Positions 16,370 through 25,046 of a stretch of DNA of 64,000 bases are shown piece after piece; positions within the stretch are counted from its first letter, which is position 1; each line of letters opens with the position of its first letter. The translations under genes and the position numbers were made by a program. The stretch covers positions 744,001 through 808,000 of the forward strand of contig CP092441.1 of assembly GCA_030067835.1 (NCBI GenBank), in the 5' to 3' direction. This DNA comes from Chakrabartyella piscis (GTDB lineage Bacteria > Bacillota > Clostridia > Lachnospirales > Anaerotignaceae). The notes beneath the pieces were generated by a model. It was given only the letters and a program-made list of their open reading frames with translations. It did not search any database and was not told where the DNA came from.

Positions 16370-16921
16370 TTAGAAGAATTTTGGTGTCATAGACCAAACA
16401 GAAACACATTCTTCATTGGATAGATTTTTGTATCTATGTGGCAAAGTGCTTTTGAAAGTAATGCTGTCACCTTCGTACAAGGTGTAATCTTGACCATTGA
16501 GAGCAAGTGTCAAAGTGCCCTTAATGACATAACCACATTCTTCACCTTCATGACACAGACCTGCTTCTTCGTAGGTGCCACCAGGTTGGATGCGTACTTC
16601 AATCATATCCAAGGAACGTGAACTGTTATTAGGTGTCAACAATTTATAAAATGAATAATCATGATTCATGGATAAAATGCGATGTTCACCATTTCGGATG
16701 ATATCACCATCCATCTTGGCTTGTTCCACAAAGAAATAGTTCAAATCTGTTTTCAATGCAAGTGCAAGTCGATATAAACTGATGACAGAAGGCACCACCA
16801 AGTCACGTTCAATTTGGCTGATGAGTCCTGTACTCACTTCGGATAATTTGGATAATTCTGCAATACTCATTTTCTTCTGCGTACGTAATTCACGCAATTT
16901 GGAACCAATTTTGATTTCCAT
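16370..16921 (-). CDS. XRE-family regulator with C-terminal cupin domain
   Basis: A 183-residue protein. The N-terminal HTH (about 7-60) has LRELRTQKKMSIAELSKLS and GLISQIERDLVVPS. The cupin domain (about 110-180) has HEGEECGYVIKGTLTLALNG and LPHRYKNLS. Such HTH-cupin proteins sense small molecules and often control amine, amino acid or transport genes. Start ATG 16921 follows AAAGGGG; a longer start at 16981 lacks an RBS. Upstream, an AGTCTTA...TAAGACT inverted repeat (about 17019-17047) could be an autoregulatory site, and an IS110 element now ends there. Confidence 0.85.
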   Translation of the reverse strand: MEIKIGSKLRELRTQKKMSIAELSKLSEVSTGLISQIERDLVVPSVISLYRLALALKTDLNYFFVEQAKMDGDIIRNGEHRILSMNHDYSFYKLLTPNNSSRSLDMIEVRIQPGGTYEEAGLCHEGEECGYVIKGTLTLALNGQDYTLYEGDSITFKSTLPHRYKNLSNEECVSVWSMTPKFF

Positions 16922-17195
16922 AGAAAAACCCCTTTCTATTGATGTTAGACATAGTTTACCACCAAATGCCCATAGAAACAATGCAAATGAAAGTCATTTC
17001 TTATTTTTTGTATAGAAAAGTCTTATAATTGTAGAAAAAGTAAGACTAACTATTAAAAGTCAAGTCTAAAATGAAAGTTTTTGAATGAATTACAGAAATG
17101 TATTTCAGATAGATATTGAACATTGAAAACTGCATGACAAATAGAGCATCTCTATAGGTGCTCAAATTAGGAGATATTTGATAAAACGAATCAGG

Positions 17196-18365
17196 TCACT
17201 TTATATATGCTTCTCGTGTTTTTTCCAGTTGATAAATTACTCTTACAAGCTTTTTGGCGGCGTGGGAAATGGCGACATAATAATGTTTTCCTTCGGCACG
17301 TTTTTTAGCTAGGTATGCCTTAAATGTTGGATCCCAATGACAAACATAGATTGTGGCATTAAATAATGCGTATCGCAGGTAGCGAGAACCTCGTTTTTCC
17401 ATTTTAGAATGGGAAGATTCTAGCTGACCAGATTGATAGGTGGACGGTGATAACCCCGCATAAGCTAAAATCTTATCTGGAGAATCAAACCTAGAAAAAT
17501 CACCAATCTCTGCAAGAATCATTGCACCCATGCGATAACTGATTCCAGGTATGGTTAGGATTGGAGATTCCATTTCATCTACAATAGCTTTGATTTCAAC
17601 TTCTATTTCAGCGATTTCAGAATCTAACACTTCGATGAGTTCAATGGTGTGTTTCAATTCTAATGATTTGGCTGGTATATGAGAACCAATAGAAGTTCTG
17701 GCTGCATTACGGAATAGGATAGCCGTATTTTTATCATAGTGACCTTTAGAAGCTGTTTTAAGAAGATTTGTCAACCTAGTCAAATGTGCATCAGCAATGG
17801 CTTTGGCACTTGGAAACTCAACCAACAAAGCATAAACGGATGCGATATGAAGTGTTGGCACCAATTTTTCCAATTCAGGAAATAGAATCGTTACAAGCCT
17901 AGAAATAGAAGTCTTTAATTTTGCCCGTTCTTTTACTTTATCAAAACGATAACGAGTGAGTGACTTTAGCTCTTCGTTGTGGTATGATGTATCTGAGTAG
18001 GACTTCAAGTTCACATCAGACATGAGCATAGTAGCAATCGTATGGGCATCGACTTTATCCGTTTTCGTCTTTCTAAGGCTTAGACTTTTTCTGTAAAGAT
18101 TTGTATGTAACGGGTTGATAGTATAGGTGGTTAGACCTTTATCAAGCAGATACCCCAAGATGTTATAACTGTAGTGTCCAGTGGCTTCAAGTCCTACTTT
18201 TACTTTGGTTAAATCATCGGAAAGAGATTCTACTCTTTGATAAAGTTCATCAAATCCATCTCGGTTGTTTGTGACGGTAAATGCTTTTGCAAGTATTTCC
18301 CCATCAGAGTTGGTCATAAAACAATCGTGCTTATCTTTAGCAACATCAATTCCTACGTAAATCAT
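17196..18365 (-). CDS. IS110-family transposase (DEDD/RuvC-like plus Transposase_20)
   Basis: A 389-residue recombinase. The N-terminal RuvC-like domain has Asp in YVGIDVAKDKHD, Glu in VGLEATGHYS, and two Asp in RKTKTDKVDAHTIA, giving the DEDD set. The C-terminal IS116/IS110/IS902 domain has PGISYRMGAMILAEIGD and the catalytic-serine region GLSPSTYQSG. Start ATG 18365 follows AGGAG; the longer frame to 18443 runs into the RNA region. The frame is intact, so it is potentially active. Relatives such as IS621 are guided by a bridge RNA encoded in the upstream end. Confidence 0.93.
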   Translation of the reverse strand: MIYVGIDVAKDKHDCFMTNSDGEILAKAFTVTNNRDGFDELYQRVESLSDDLTKVKVGLEATGHYSYNILGYLLDKGLTTYTINPLHTNLYRKSLSLRKTKTDKVDAHTIATMLMSDVNLKSYSDTSYHNEELKSLTRYRFDKVKERAKLKTSISRLVTILFPELEKLVPTLHIASVYALLVEFPSAKAIADAHLTRLTNLLKTASKGHYDKNTAILFRNAARTSIGSHIPAKSLELKHTIELIEVLDSEIAEIEVEIKAIVDEMESPILTIPGISYRMGAMILAEIGDFSRFDSPDKILAYAGLSPSTYQSGQLESSHSKMEKRGSRYLRYALFNATIYVCHWDPTFKAYLAKKRAEGKHYYVAISHAAKKLVRVIYQLEKTREAYIK

Positions 18366-18425
18366 AAATAAATCTCCTATTTTAAAAGTATTTTTGCGAG
18401 CAGAACTAATAATGTTCTGCGAGAT

Positions 18426-18585
18426 GATACTGTTTGGAACCACTGGTACTCTCTGCGATTGTAACCTCGTTCTAAATAAACCGTCATGCGGTATCTAACT
18501 AATTAACAAATAAACAAAGAGACTGTGGTTGGAGCCTTACTTAAACCATCAAGTGGTAGGAGGAATTCACCAATCCACAGTATCT
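18426..18585 (-). ncRNA. Candidate IS110 bridge RNA, copy A
   Basis: This lies upstream of the transposase on the same strand, about 160 nt. First hairpin: CTGTGG-A-TTGG pairs with CCAA-CCACAG around a large loop. Second domain: closed by GATAC...GTATC. Copy B has the same layout with compensating changes (TTGG/CCAA to TTAG/CTAA). A loop segment AAGTAAGGCT (18533-18542) can pair over 10 bases, with one G-U, with AGTCTTACTT at this copy's own right flank (17038-17047). Role inferred from the known IS621 system. Confidence 0.6.
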
Positions 18586-18722
18586 AAATCAGCATAGCTT
18601 ATACCTAAGAAAAGGTAAAGAAAAAGCTATGACTATATAATACGAGGAATAATTTAGGATGGATTTTTTAGAAAAAAGATGGTAGAATGAATACCATATG
18701 ATAAAACGAGGAGGATTGGTTG

Positions 18723-19937
18723 ATGAAGCAGGTAACAGAACGCTTTTTGACATATGTAAAGCACCATACAACATCAGATGATACAGCAAGCACTTTTCCA
18801 AGTACCAATAGGCAACTGCAATTTGCAGATTTTTTGGCAAAAGAGTGTAGAGAAATTGGTTTGCAAGATATAGCAGTGGATCGCTATGGTTATGTGATGG
18901 CAACTTTGGCTGCAACGGTAGAAGGTGCACCAACCATTGGTTTCATATCCCATATGGATACCAGTCCAGATGCAGAAGGTGCTGGGGTTATGCCACATAT
19001 CGTGGAACATTACGATGGTGGAAGCATTCCTTTGAGCCACATCAGCATCACACCAGAAGAATTTCCTGTGTTGCAAAATTATATAGGTGATACCATCATC
19101 ACAGCAGATGGTTCTACTCTTTTGGGTGCAGATGATAAGGCGGGTATTGCTGAAATTTTGACAGCAGTGGCATATTTGAAAGCGCATCCTGAAATTCCAC
19201 ATGGTAAAATTCGCATTGGATTTACGCCAGATGAAGAAATTGGTAGAGGTGTGGATTTCTTTGATGTGGAAGCATTTGGAGCAGATTTTGCCTATACCAT
19301 CGATGGTGGAGAAATTGGCGAATTGCAATATGAAAACTTCAATGCAGCACATGCAACCATCACCATCAAAGGAAAAAATGTACATCCTGGTTCTGCAAAA
19401 AACGTTATGGTCAATGCAGCGTTGTTGGGTGCTGAAATTGTGGCAATGCTTCCTGAACGTGAAATTCCAGCGAAAACAGAAGGTGTAGAAGGCTTCTTCC
19501 ATTTGGTATCTTTCCAAGGAACTGTATCTTCTGCAACTTTGCAATATATCATTCGTGATTTTGATGAAACCACTTTTGGTCATCGCAAAAATATGATGAC
19601 CATGCTTGTGGATCGTAAAAAAGAACAATATCCAAATGCAATCACCTTGGAAATTCGAGATGAATATGCAAATATGGCATCTTGTTTCAAAGATTGTATG
19701 TATATTGTGGATTTGGCAGAAGAAGCAATGGAAGCAGTGGGCGTAACACCAGTCATCAGACCCATTCGTGGTGGAACAGATGGAGCAAGACTTTCCTATA
19801 TGAATTTACCATGTCCCAACATTTTTACAGGTGGACACAATTTCCATGGACCCTATGAATTCATTCCAGTGAAATCTATGGAAAAAGCAGTGGAAACCAT
19901 TGTAAAGATTGCAGAATTGGGTGCAAAAAGAAAGTAA
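18723..19937 (+). CDS. pepT: Peptidase T (tripeptide aminopeptidase)
   Basis: A 404-residue M20B di-zinc metallopeptidase that removes the N-terminal residue from tripeptides in the cytosol. Seen: SHMDTSPDAEG (about residue 77), GADDKAG (about 138), TPDEEIGRG (about 172), the dimerisation domain with GKNVHPGSAKNVM, and GGTDGARLSYMNLPCPN near the end. Start ATG 18723 is 7 bases after GAGGAGG; TTG 18720 is in frame but less well spaced. Monocistronic. Confidence 0.96.
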   Translation: MKQVTERFLTYVKHHTTSDDTASTFPSTNRQLQFADFLAKECREIGLQDIAVDRYGYVMATLAATVEGAPTIGFISHMDTSPDAEGAGVMPHIVEHYDGGSIPLSHISITPEEFPVLQNYIGDTIITADGSTLLGADDKAGIAEILTAVAYLKAHPEIPHGKIRIGFTPDEEIGRGVDFFDVEAFGADFAYTIDGGEIGELQYENFNAAHATITIKGKNVHPGSAKNVMVNAALLGAEIVAMLPEREIPAKTEGVEGFFHLVSFQGTVSSATLQYIIRDFDETTFGHRKNMMTMLVDRKKEQYPNAITLEIRDEYANMASCFKDCMYIVDLAEEAMEAVGVTPVIRPIRGGTDGARLSYMNLPCPNIFTGGHNFHGPYEFIPVKSMEKAVETIVKIAELGAKRK

Positions 19938-19952
19938 AATCCATAAATAAAG

Positions 19953-19981
19953 TTGACTTTATGAAATGAATATGATACATT
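19953..19981 (+). promoter_or_regulatory. Probable promoter of the tyrS leader
   Basis: TTGACT (19953-19958), 17-base spacer, TACATT (19976-19981); the -10 is weak (4 of 6). Confidence 0.45.
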
Positions 19982-19984
19982 CAT

Positions 19985-20228
19985 AGGGTAGAAATGCTTT
20001 GATTGAGAAAAAGTAGCAAAATTTGGTTACAAAAATAGAGAGTGGTTTGGTTGCTGAAAAAATCACAGTACATTTTTTGTGAATTACGACTCATGAGCTT
20101 TGCATAGGAAATGATGCAACGGGTGCTTTCCGTTACAAAAGTCTGAAGATGTTTGTCTTTTGATGAACATAAATTAAGGTGGTACCACGGGTTTTCTCGT
20201 CCTTTACGGATGAGAAGCCCTTTTTTAT
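19985..20228 (+). ncRNA. T-box riboswitch (tyrosine) upstream of tyrS
   Basis: The T-box sequence AAGGTGGTACCACGGG is at 20176-20191. It is followed by terminator hairpin GGGTTTTCTCGTCC / GGATGAGAAGCCC and six T. The upstream stem-I region has AGTAGC near its start and a GAATTACGAC segment whose TAC (20085-20087) is the likely Tyr specifier. Uncharged tRNA-Tyr would stabilise the antiterminator and switch tyrS on. The downstream gene supports the specifier reading; the stem-I fold was not computed. Confidence 0.9.
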
Positions 20229-20253
20229 TTATAGCAGCATACAATATAATGGA

Positions 20254-20283
20254 CTGTAGGGGTCGATGCCCACATCGAACCGC
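20254..20283. repeat. REP-like hairpin
   Basis: GTAGGGGTCGATGCCCACAT followed by CGAACCG. It lies in the leader between the T-box terminator and the tyrS RBS. Confidence 0.55.
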
Positions 20284-20337
20284 TGAATTTGTTGAAAATG
20301 AAATATAATATACATTGGGATGAAAAGGAGAATGAAA

Positions 20338-21576
20338 ATGGAAAACATGAATGCATTTGAGGTATTGCAAGAACGTGGATTTATTGAACAATTGACACAT
20401 GAACAAGAAGTCAAAGAATTGTTTGCAAAAGGTGGCGTTAGCTTCTACATTGGTATTGACCCAACAGCAGACAGTTTGCATGTAGGTCATTTCTTGACTG
20501 TAATGGCTATGGCACACATGCAAAGATGTGGCAATCATCCAATTTGTTTGATGGGTGGCGGTACTGCTATGGTTGGTGATCCATCTGGTAAAACAGATAT
20601 GAGAAGCATGATGACAGTAGAAACCATCGACAATAACGTGGCTTGTATCAAAAAACAATTGTCCAGATTCATCAATTTTGAAGATGGTAGTGCAACAATT
20701 GTAAACAATGCAGACTGGCTTAGAAACTTGAACTACATCGAATTCTTGCGTGATATTGGTACACATTTCACTGTAAACCGTATGTTGGCAGCAGATTGTT
20801 TCAAATCTCGTATGGATAAAGAAATGGGTCTTTCTTTCTTGGAATTCAACTACATGATTATGCAAGGTTACGATTTCTACGAATTGTACAAACGTCATAA
20901 CTGTGTTATGGAATTGGGGGGAAATGACCAATGGTCTAACATCATCGCTGGTGTGGAGCTGATTCGTCGTAAACTTGGCAAACCTGCTTATGGTATGACT
21001 TTCAAACTTTTGACCAATTCTGAAGGTGTCAAAATGGGTAAAACCGTTGGTGGTGCTGTGTGGTTGGATCCAGAAAAAACATCTCCATATGATTTCTACC
21101 AATACTGGAGAAATGTTGGCGATAAAGACGTTGAAAATTGTTTGGGTCTTTTGACATTCTTGCCAATGGATGAAGTACGTAGATTGGGTGCTTTGGAAGG
21201 TAGCGAAATCAACAAAGCAAAAGAAGTTTTGGCATTTGAACTGACAAAAATCGTTCATGGTGAAGAAGAAGCAACAAAAGCACAAGAAGCAGCAAAAGCA
21301 TTGTTTGGTAAAGGTGTGGTTGCAGGTTCTGTTCCATCTACAGAAATGGACAAAGCTGACTTTGCAGAAGGTATGGATATTTTGACATTGCTTACAACCA
21401 TTGGAGTGGTTCCATCCAGATCCGAAGCAAGACGTGCAGTGCAACAAGGTGGTGTCAAACTCAATGAAGAACCAGCAAAAGATGTGGAAATGAAAATCAC
21501 AGAAGCAACCTTCAAAGATGGCACTTTGTTGGTACAAAAAGGTAAAAAAGTATTCCACAATGTGGTTTTGAAATAA
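20338..21576 (+). CDS. tyrS: Tyrosyl-tRNA synthetase
   Basis: A 412-residue class I synthetase charging tRNA-Tyr. HIGH-like HVGHF at about 48, GGNDQWSNI in the tyrosine site, KMSKS-like KMGKT at about 232, and a C-terminal S4 RNA-binding domain (about 345-412, [19 protein letters not shown]). Start ATG 20338 is 7 bases after AAGGAG; ATGs at 20320 and 20332 are in frame but badly placed. Controlled by the upstream T-box. Confidence 0.97.
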   Translation: MENMNAFEVLQERGFIEQLTHEQEVKELFAKGGVSFYIGIDPTADSLHVGHFLTVMAMAHMQRCGNHPICLMGGGTAMVGDPSGKTDMRSMMTVETIDNNVACIKKQLSRFINFEDGSATIVNNADWLRNLNYIEFLRDIGTHFTVNRMLAADCFKSRMDKEMGLSFLEFNYMIMQGYDFYELYKRHNCVMELGGNDQWSNIIAGVELIRRKLGKPAYGMTFKLLTNSEGVKMGKTVGGAVWLDPEKTSPYDFYQYWRNVGDKDVENCLGLLTFLPMDEVRRLGALEGSEINKAKEVLAFELTKIVHGEEEATKAQEAAKALFGKGVVAGSVPSTEMDKADFAEGMDILTLLTTIGVVPSRSEARRAVQQGGVKLNEEPAKDVEMKITEATFKDGTLLVQKGKKVFHNVVLK

Positions 21577-21597
21577 GAATCAAATATATAGTTGCTA

Positions 21598-21625
21598 GGG
21601 GTGGATTTCGTATCCACCCTTTTTG
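21598..21625 (+). terminator. Terminator after tyrS
   Basis: GGGGTGGAT, TTCGT, ATCCACCC, then five T. Confidence 0.88.
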
Positions 21626-21701
21626 TATCTATCAAAATACACAAAAAACAAGTGTTTTGCTATGAAAAAAGTATCGCAATCCATAAAAATAAAAAAAACA
21701 G

Positions 21702-21730
21702 TTGACAAACAATAGGAATTATTTTATGAT
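21702..21730 (+). promoter_or_regulatory. Promoter of the metNIQ T-box operon
   Basis: TTGACA (21702-21707), 17-base spacer, TATGAT (21725-21730). Confidence 0.8.
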
Positions 21731-21759
21731 GATAACAATTTCAAAAGGAAAGACATAGA

Positions 21760-22043
21760 AAAGAAGAGTAGTCAACAAATACTTTCACAGAGAGTCCTGA
21801 TTTGGTGGAACAGGATAAAGATGCGTAGATGAAGATGGTCTTGGAGTCGCATAGTTGAGCAATTGTTTGGCAGTTGGTTAGATTATGACGGATGCACCCG
21901 TTACAGTGCTACAGTATAACCCTTATTGGAAGGACGTACTGGATAAGGTTTGTTTTGCGAGAAACAAATGAATTTAGGTGGTACCACGAAGCTGATGCGT
22001 TCGTCCTAATGATTGTATATCATTATGATGAAGGCTTTTTTTT
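21760..22043 (+). ncRNA. T-box riboswitch (methionine) upstream of metNIQ
   Basis: Full-looking T-box leader. It has AGAGAGTCC and GGTGGAAC stem-I elements, GAAGATGGTC with a likely ATG specifier (21835-21837), and T-box sequence TAGGTGGTACCACGAAGC (21975 onward). The terminator is GCGTTCGTC-C-TAATGAT / ATCATTA-T-GATGAAGGC plus eight T (21997-22043). Control by tRNA-Met fits the downstream methionine importer. The specifier was assigned by eye and by context. Confidence 0.88.
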
Positions 22044-22091
22044 ATGGAAATATATAGAAAAAATAGAAAGAATGGGAGAAGGGAGCAATAC

Positions 22092-23120
22092 ATGATTCAG
22101 TTGGAGCAAGTAAGCAAAACCTTTGCACAAGGAAAACTTGCAATACACGCAGTCAGTGATGTGACATTGCAAATTGGTAAAGGTGAAATTTTTGGCATCA
22201 TTGGATTCTCTGGTGCTGGTAAGTCCACATTGGTGCGTTGTATTAATTTATTGGAACGTCCAACAGGTGGCAAAGTCATTGTAGATGGTGTGGATTTGAC
22301 TGCCATCACAGAAAAACAACTACGAGAAGAACGTAAGAAAATTGGTATGATATTCCAGCATTTCAATTTGATGCGTTCCAGAACCGTATACCAAAACATT
22401 GCATTTCCTTTGCAAAAAAGCAAATTGAGCAAATCTGAAAAGGATGCAAAGATTATGAGTCTTTTGGATTTGGTTGGACTCAGTGATAAAAAAGATGCAT
22501 ATCCATCTCAATTGTCGGGTGGTCAAAAACAAAGGGTTGCAATTGCAAGAGCTTTGGCAAATGACCCAAAAGTGCTCTTGTGTGATGAAGCAACCAGTGC
22601 TTTGGACCCACAAACCACACAATCCATCTTGGCTTTGTTGAAACAGGTCAATGAAACATTGGGTATCACCATTGTGCTCATTACACATGAAATGGCAGTG
22701 GTGAAAGATATTTGCAATCGTGTTGCCATCATGGAAAATGGTTATGTGGTAGAAAGTGGCGAATCCGTTTCTGTTTTTGCAAGACCACAACAAAAGGTAA
22801 CAAAAGACTTTATGGATTCTGCAAGCAACATTCAAAAAATCTATGAAATGTTGGAATCTGGTCATGAATTGGCACAGGTCAAAGAAGGTGAAATGATGGT
22901 ATTGCTCACATATTCTGGTGTCAATGCTGGCAAACCTTTGATTTCCTACTTGGCAGAAGAATTGCATGTACAAGCCAATATCATCTTTGGTAATATTGAA
23001 TATTTGAAGGACAAACCCCTTGGCAAATTGGTGGTTACCCTAAGTGGTGAACCAGAACAAATGAAAAAAGCCATTGCATATATGGAAACACAAGTACAAA
23101 TGGAGGTGTTGAAACAATGA
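22092..23120 (+). CDS. metN: Methionine ABC transporter ATP-binding protein MetN
   Basis: A 342-residue ATPase of the MetNIQ importer. Walker A GFSGAGKST (about 38-46), LSGGQKQR (about 141), VLLCDEATSALDP, H-loop ITHEM. The C-terminal NIL domain (about 265-342, LLTYSGVNAGKPLISYLAEE) is where methionine binds to inhibit transport in the family. Start ATG 22092 has AAGGGAG upstream; the longer frame from 22044 lies at the T-box terminator. Overlaps metI by 4 bases. Confidence 0.95.
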   Translation: MIQLEQVSKTFAQGKLAIHAVSDVTLQIGKGEIFGIIGFSGAGKSTLVRCINLLERPTGGKVIVDGVDLTAITEKQLREERKKIGMIFQHFNLMRSRTVYQNIAFPLQKSKLSKSEKDAKIMSLLDLVGLSDKKDAYPSQLSGGQKQRVAIARALANDPKVLLCDEATSALDPQTTQSILALLKQVNETLGITIVLITHEMAVVKDICNRVAIMENGYVVESGESVSVFARPQQKVTKDFMDSASNIQKIYEMLESGHELAQVKEGEMMVLLTYSGVNAGKPLISYLAEELHVQANIIFGNIEYLKDKPLGKLVVTLSGEPEQMKKAIAYMETQVQMEVLKQ

Positions 23121-23794
23121 GTCTATTTCAAGATATGGCAACAAATTTGGAAACACTTTCTGGTGAATTGTACAAATGCTTCTTGCAAACTTTGCAAATG
23201 CTTGGTGTTTCCTCCATCTTCTTCTTTATACTAGGGATGTTCTTTGGTATGGTTTTGGTGGTCACCAAACAAGGTGGCATTATGCAAAACTTGATTGTAT
23301 ATCGCATTTTGGACAAAGCAATTGACGTTATTAGATCCATACCATTTATCATTTTGATGGTGTTGTTGATTCCGGTCAGTCGTGCAGTTGTAGGCACTGC
23401 CATTGGTGTAACGGGTGCTTATGTGGCTCTCATTTGTGGTACAGTACCATTCTTTGCAAGACAGGTAGAAACAGCAGTTTCTGATACAGACCACGGTTTG
23501 ATTGAAGCCAGTGCTGCAATGGGATTTTCTCCAATGGAAATTATATTTAAGGTATATTTGCGAGAAAGTGTTCCAAGTATTGCACGTGTGACTATGATTA
23601 CATTGGTCAACTTGGTTGGTTTGACTGCTATGGCGGGTGCCATTGGTGCTGGTGGTTTGGGTGACTTTGCAATTCGCTATGGTTACCAAATGCACAAAAC
23701 AGATATGACAGTTCTGACAGTATTGATTATTTTGGTGATTGTCAGCGTCATTCAAGCAGTTGGAAACATTGTCATCAACAAAACCACACATTAA
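23117..23794 (+). CDS. metI: Methionine ABC transporter permease MetI
   Basis: A 225-residue permease with about five transmembrane helices. IRSIPFIILMVLLIPVSR and the coupling loop EASAAMGFSPMEIIFKVYL are typical. ATGA overlap with metN implies coupled translation. Confidence 0.94.
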   Translation: MSLFQDMATNLETLSGELYKCFLQTLQMLGVSSIFFFILGMFFGMVLVVTKQGGIMQNLIVYRILDKAIDVIRSIPFIILMVLLIPVSRAVVGTAIGVTGAYVALICGTVPFFARQVETAVSDTDHGLIEASAAMGFSPMEIIFKVYLRESVPSIARVTMITLVNLVGLTAMAGAIGAGGLGDFAIRYGYQMHKTDMTVLTVLIILVIVSVIQAVGNIVINKTTH

Positions 23795-23826
23795 ATAGTA
23801 TTCGTTATGAAACAATTGGGATGTAA

Positions 23827-23853
23827 TTGTAGGGGATGGGTTTCCCATACCGC
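23827..23853. repeat. REP-like hairpin between metI and metQ
   Basis: GTAGGGGATGGGTTTCCCAT followed by ACCGC. It lies inside the operon, where a hairpin could stabilise or attenuate the transcript. Confidence 0.6.
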
Positions 23854-23972
23854 AATCAATTGTCGCAATATAAATTATTTTGGTAGTAACCCAAATATGG
23901 GATATTATATAGTAAAAACGCAAACAAAAAGGGTATGTAAAACGAAAAAGTAAAAGAAAAGGAGAACATATT

Positions 23973-24845
23973 ATGAAAAAATTATTGAGTTTGGCATTGG
24001 CAACAACATTGGTGTTTGGTGTAACTGCTTGTGGTAGCAGTGCAACAGAAGAAGCAGCACCAGCAGCAGATGCAACAGCAACAGAAGAATCCAGTGAACC
24101 TATCGTGGTAACTATGGGTGTTGTAGGCGAATACAACGCACAATGGGATACAGTAAACGAATTGTTGGCAGATGATAATATCGTTGTAGAATTGGTGAAA
24201 TTCACAGATTATGCAGCACCAAACAGAGCATTGGCTGATGGCGAAATCGATTTGAATGCATTCCAACACAAAGCATACTTGGCAAATGAAATTGCAGCAG
24301 CTGGTTATGATATCGTTGCAATTTGTGACACTTTGATTGCTCCATTGTCCATTTATCCAAATACAGATCAAATCACAACAATGGCTGATATTGAAGATGG
24401 CAACATCATTGCAATCCCTAGTGATGCTACAAATGGTGGACGTGCTTTGAAATTGCTTGAAGAAAATGGTTTGATTGTTTGTGATCCAGAAAAAGGCACA
24501 ATGCCATCCAAAGCAGATATTACAGAATACATTGTAGATATCGAAATCTTGGAAGCGGAATCTGCAACACTTGCAAACTTGTTGCCTGACTGTGCAGCAG
24601 CAATCATCAATGGTGGTAACGCTTACACAGCTGGTTTGGATTGTGTGAACGATGCAATCTACACAGAAAATGTAGACCCTGATGTGAATGCAGCACTTCC
24701 AAACTTGCTCAACATCATTGCAGCACGTGCAGAAGATGCAGACAACGAAGTTTATTTGAAAATTGCAGCAGCTTACAACACAGACGAAGTAGAAGCTACA
24801 TTGCTTGAAGCATACAAAGGTGCTTTCCTTCCAGCTTGGAAATAA
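23973..24845 (+). CDS. metQ: Methionine-binding lipoprotein MetQ (NlpA family)
   Basis: A 290-residue extracellular lipoprotein that captures methionine for MetNI. Signal peptide with lipobox VTAC (Cys 20), then an acidic linker. The NlpA domain begins IVVTMGVVGEYNAQWDTV; LADGEIDLNAFQHKAYL, AIPSDATNGGRALKLLEENG and AAIINGGNAYTAGLD match the family. SD AAGGAG at about 23959. Confidence 0.95.
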   Translation: MKKLLSLALATTLVFGVTACGSSATEEAAPAADATATEESSEPIVVTMGVVGEYNAQWDTVNELLADDNIVVELVKFTDYAAPNRALADGEIDLNAFQHKAYLANEIAAAGYDIVAICDTLIAPLSIYPNTDQITTMADIEDGNIIAIPSDATNGGRALKLLEENGLIVCDPEKGTMPSKADITEYIVDIEILEAESATLANLLPDCAAAIINGGNAYTAGLDCVNDAIYTENVDPDVNAALPNLLNIIAARAEDADNEVYLKIAAAYNTDEVEATLLEAYKGAFLPAWK

Positions 24846-24871
24846 AAGTATAACTTGAAATCAGCAAAACC

Positions 24872-24898
24872 TAGGGGCAGGAAACTGTCCCTATTGTT
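24872..24898 (+). terminator. Possible terminator after metQ
   Basis: TAGGGGCAG, GAAA, CTGTCCCTA is a good stem, but only a broken T-rich tail follows. Confidence 0.45.
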
Positions 24899-24962
24899 GT
24901 CTTTATGGGAAATAATATGATATAATGTTCAAGAAACATCATTACGAAACAATCAAATGCAC

Positions 24963-24992
24963 TTGTAGGATTGATTCACGAATCAACCGCCA
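24963..24992. repeat. REP-like hairpin
   Basis: TTGTAGGATTGATTCACGAA followed by TCAACCGCCAT; the GATTCACGAATC stem class. Confidence 0.55.
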
Positions 24993-25046
24993 TATATCAA
25001 CAAATAAAATACATTGTAAAAACCAACCTATAGAAAGGAAATTCTT

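Larger units (their letters stand above)
17042..18586 (-). mobile_element. IS110-family insertion sequence, copy A
   Basis: Boundaries were inferred by comparison with copy B (42671-44167). Both share AAGACTAACTAT at the low-coordinate end and a GATRCT...TGGATT block at the high end; flanks beyond these differ. Contents in transcription order (minus strand): a structured RNA region (18426-18585), transposase, then a short tail with the conserved GCATGACAAATAGAGCA hairpin. No terminal inverted repeats are seen, as expected for IS110. Ends are uncertain by about 10 bases. Confidence 0.75.

Noticed and set aside
17196..18443. Transposase A start at the far upstream end of the open frame
   Set aside because: That region is the conserved structured RNA, and the ATG at 18365 has the SD and matches the start of copy B.
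19981..21558. 525-codon open frame antisense to tyrS and its T-box leader
   Set aside because: Same shadow character; it crosses a T-box terminator and REP-like hairpin and shows no recognisable domain.
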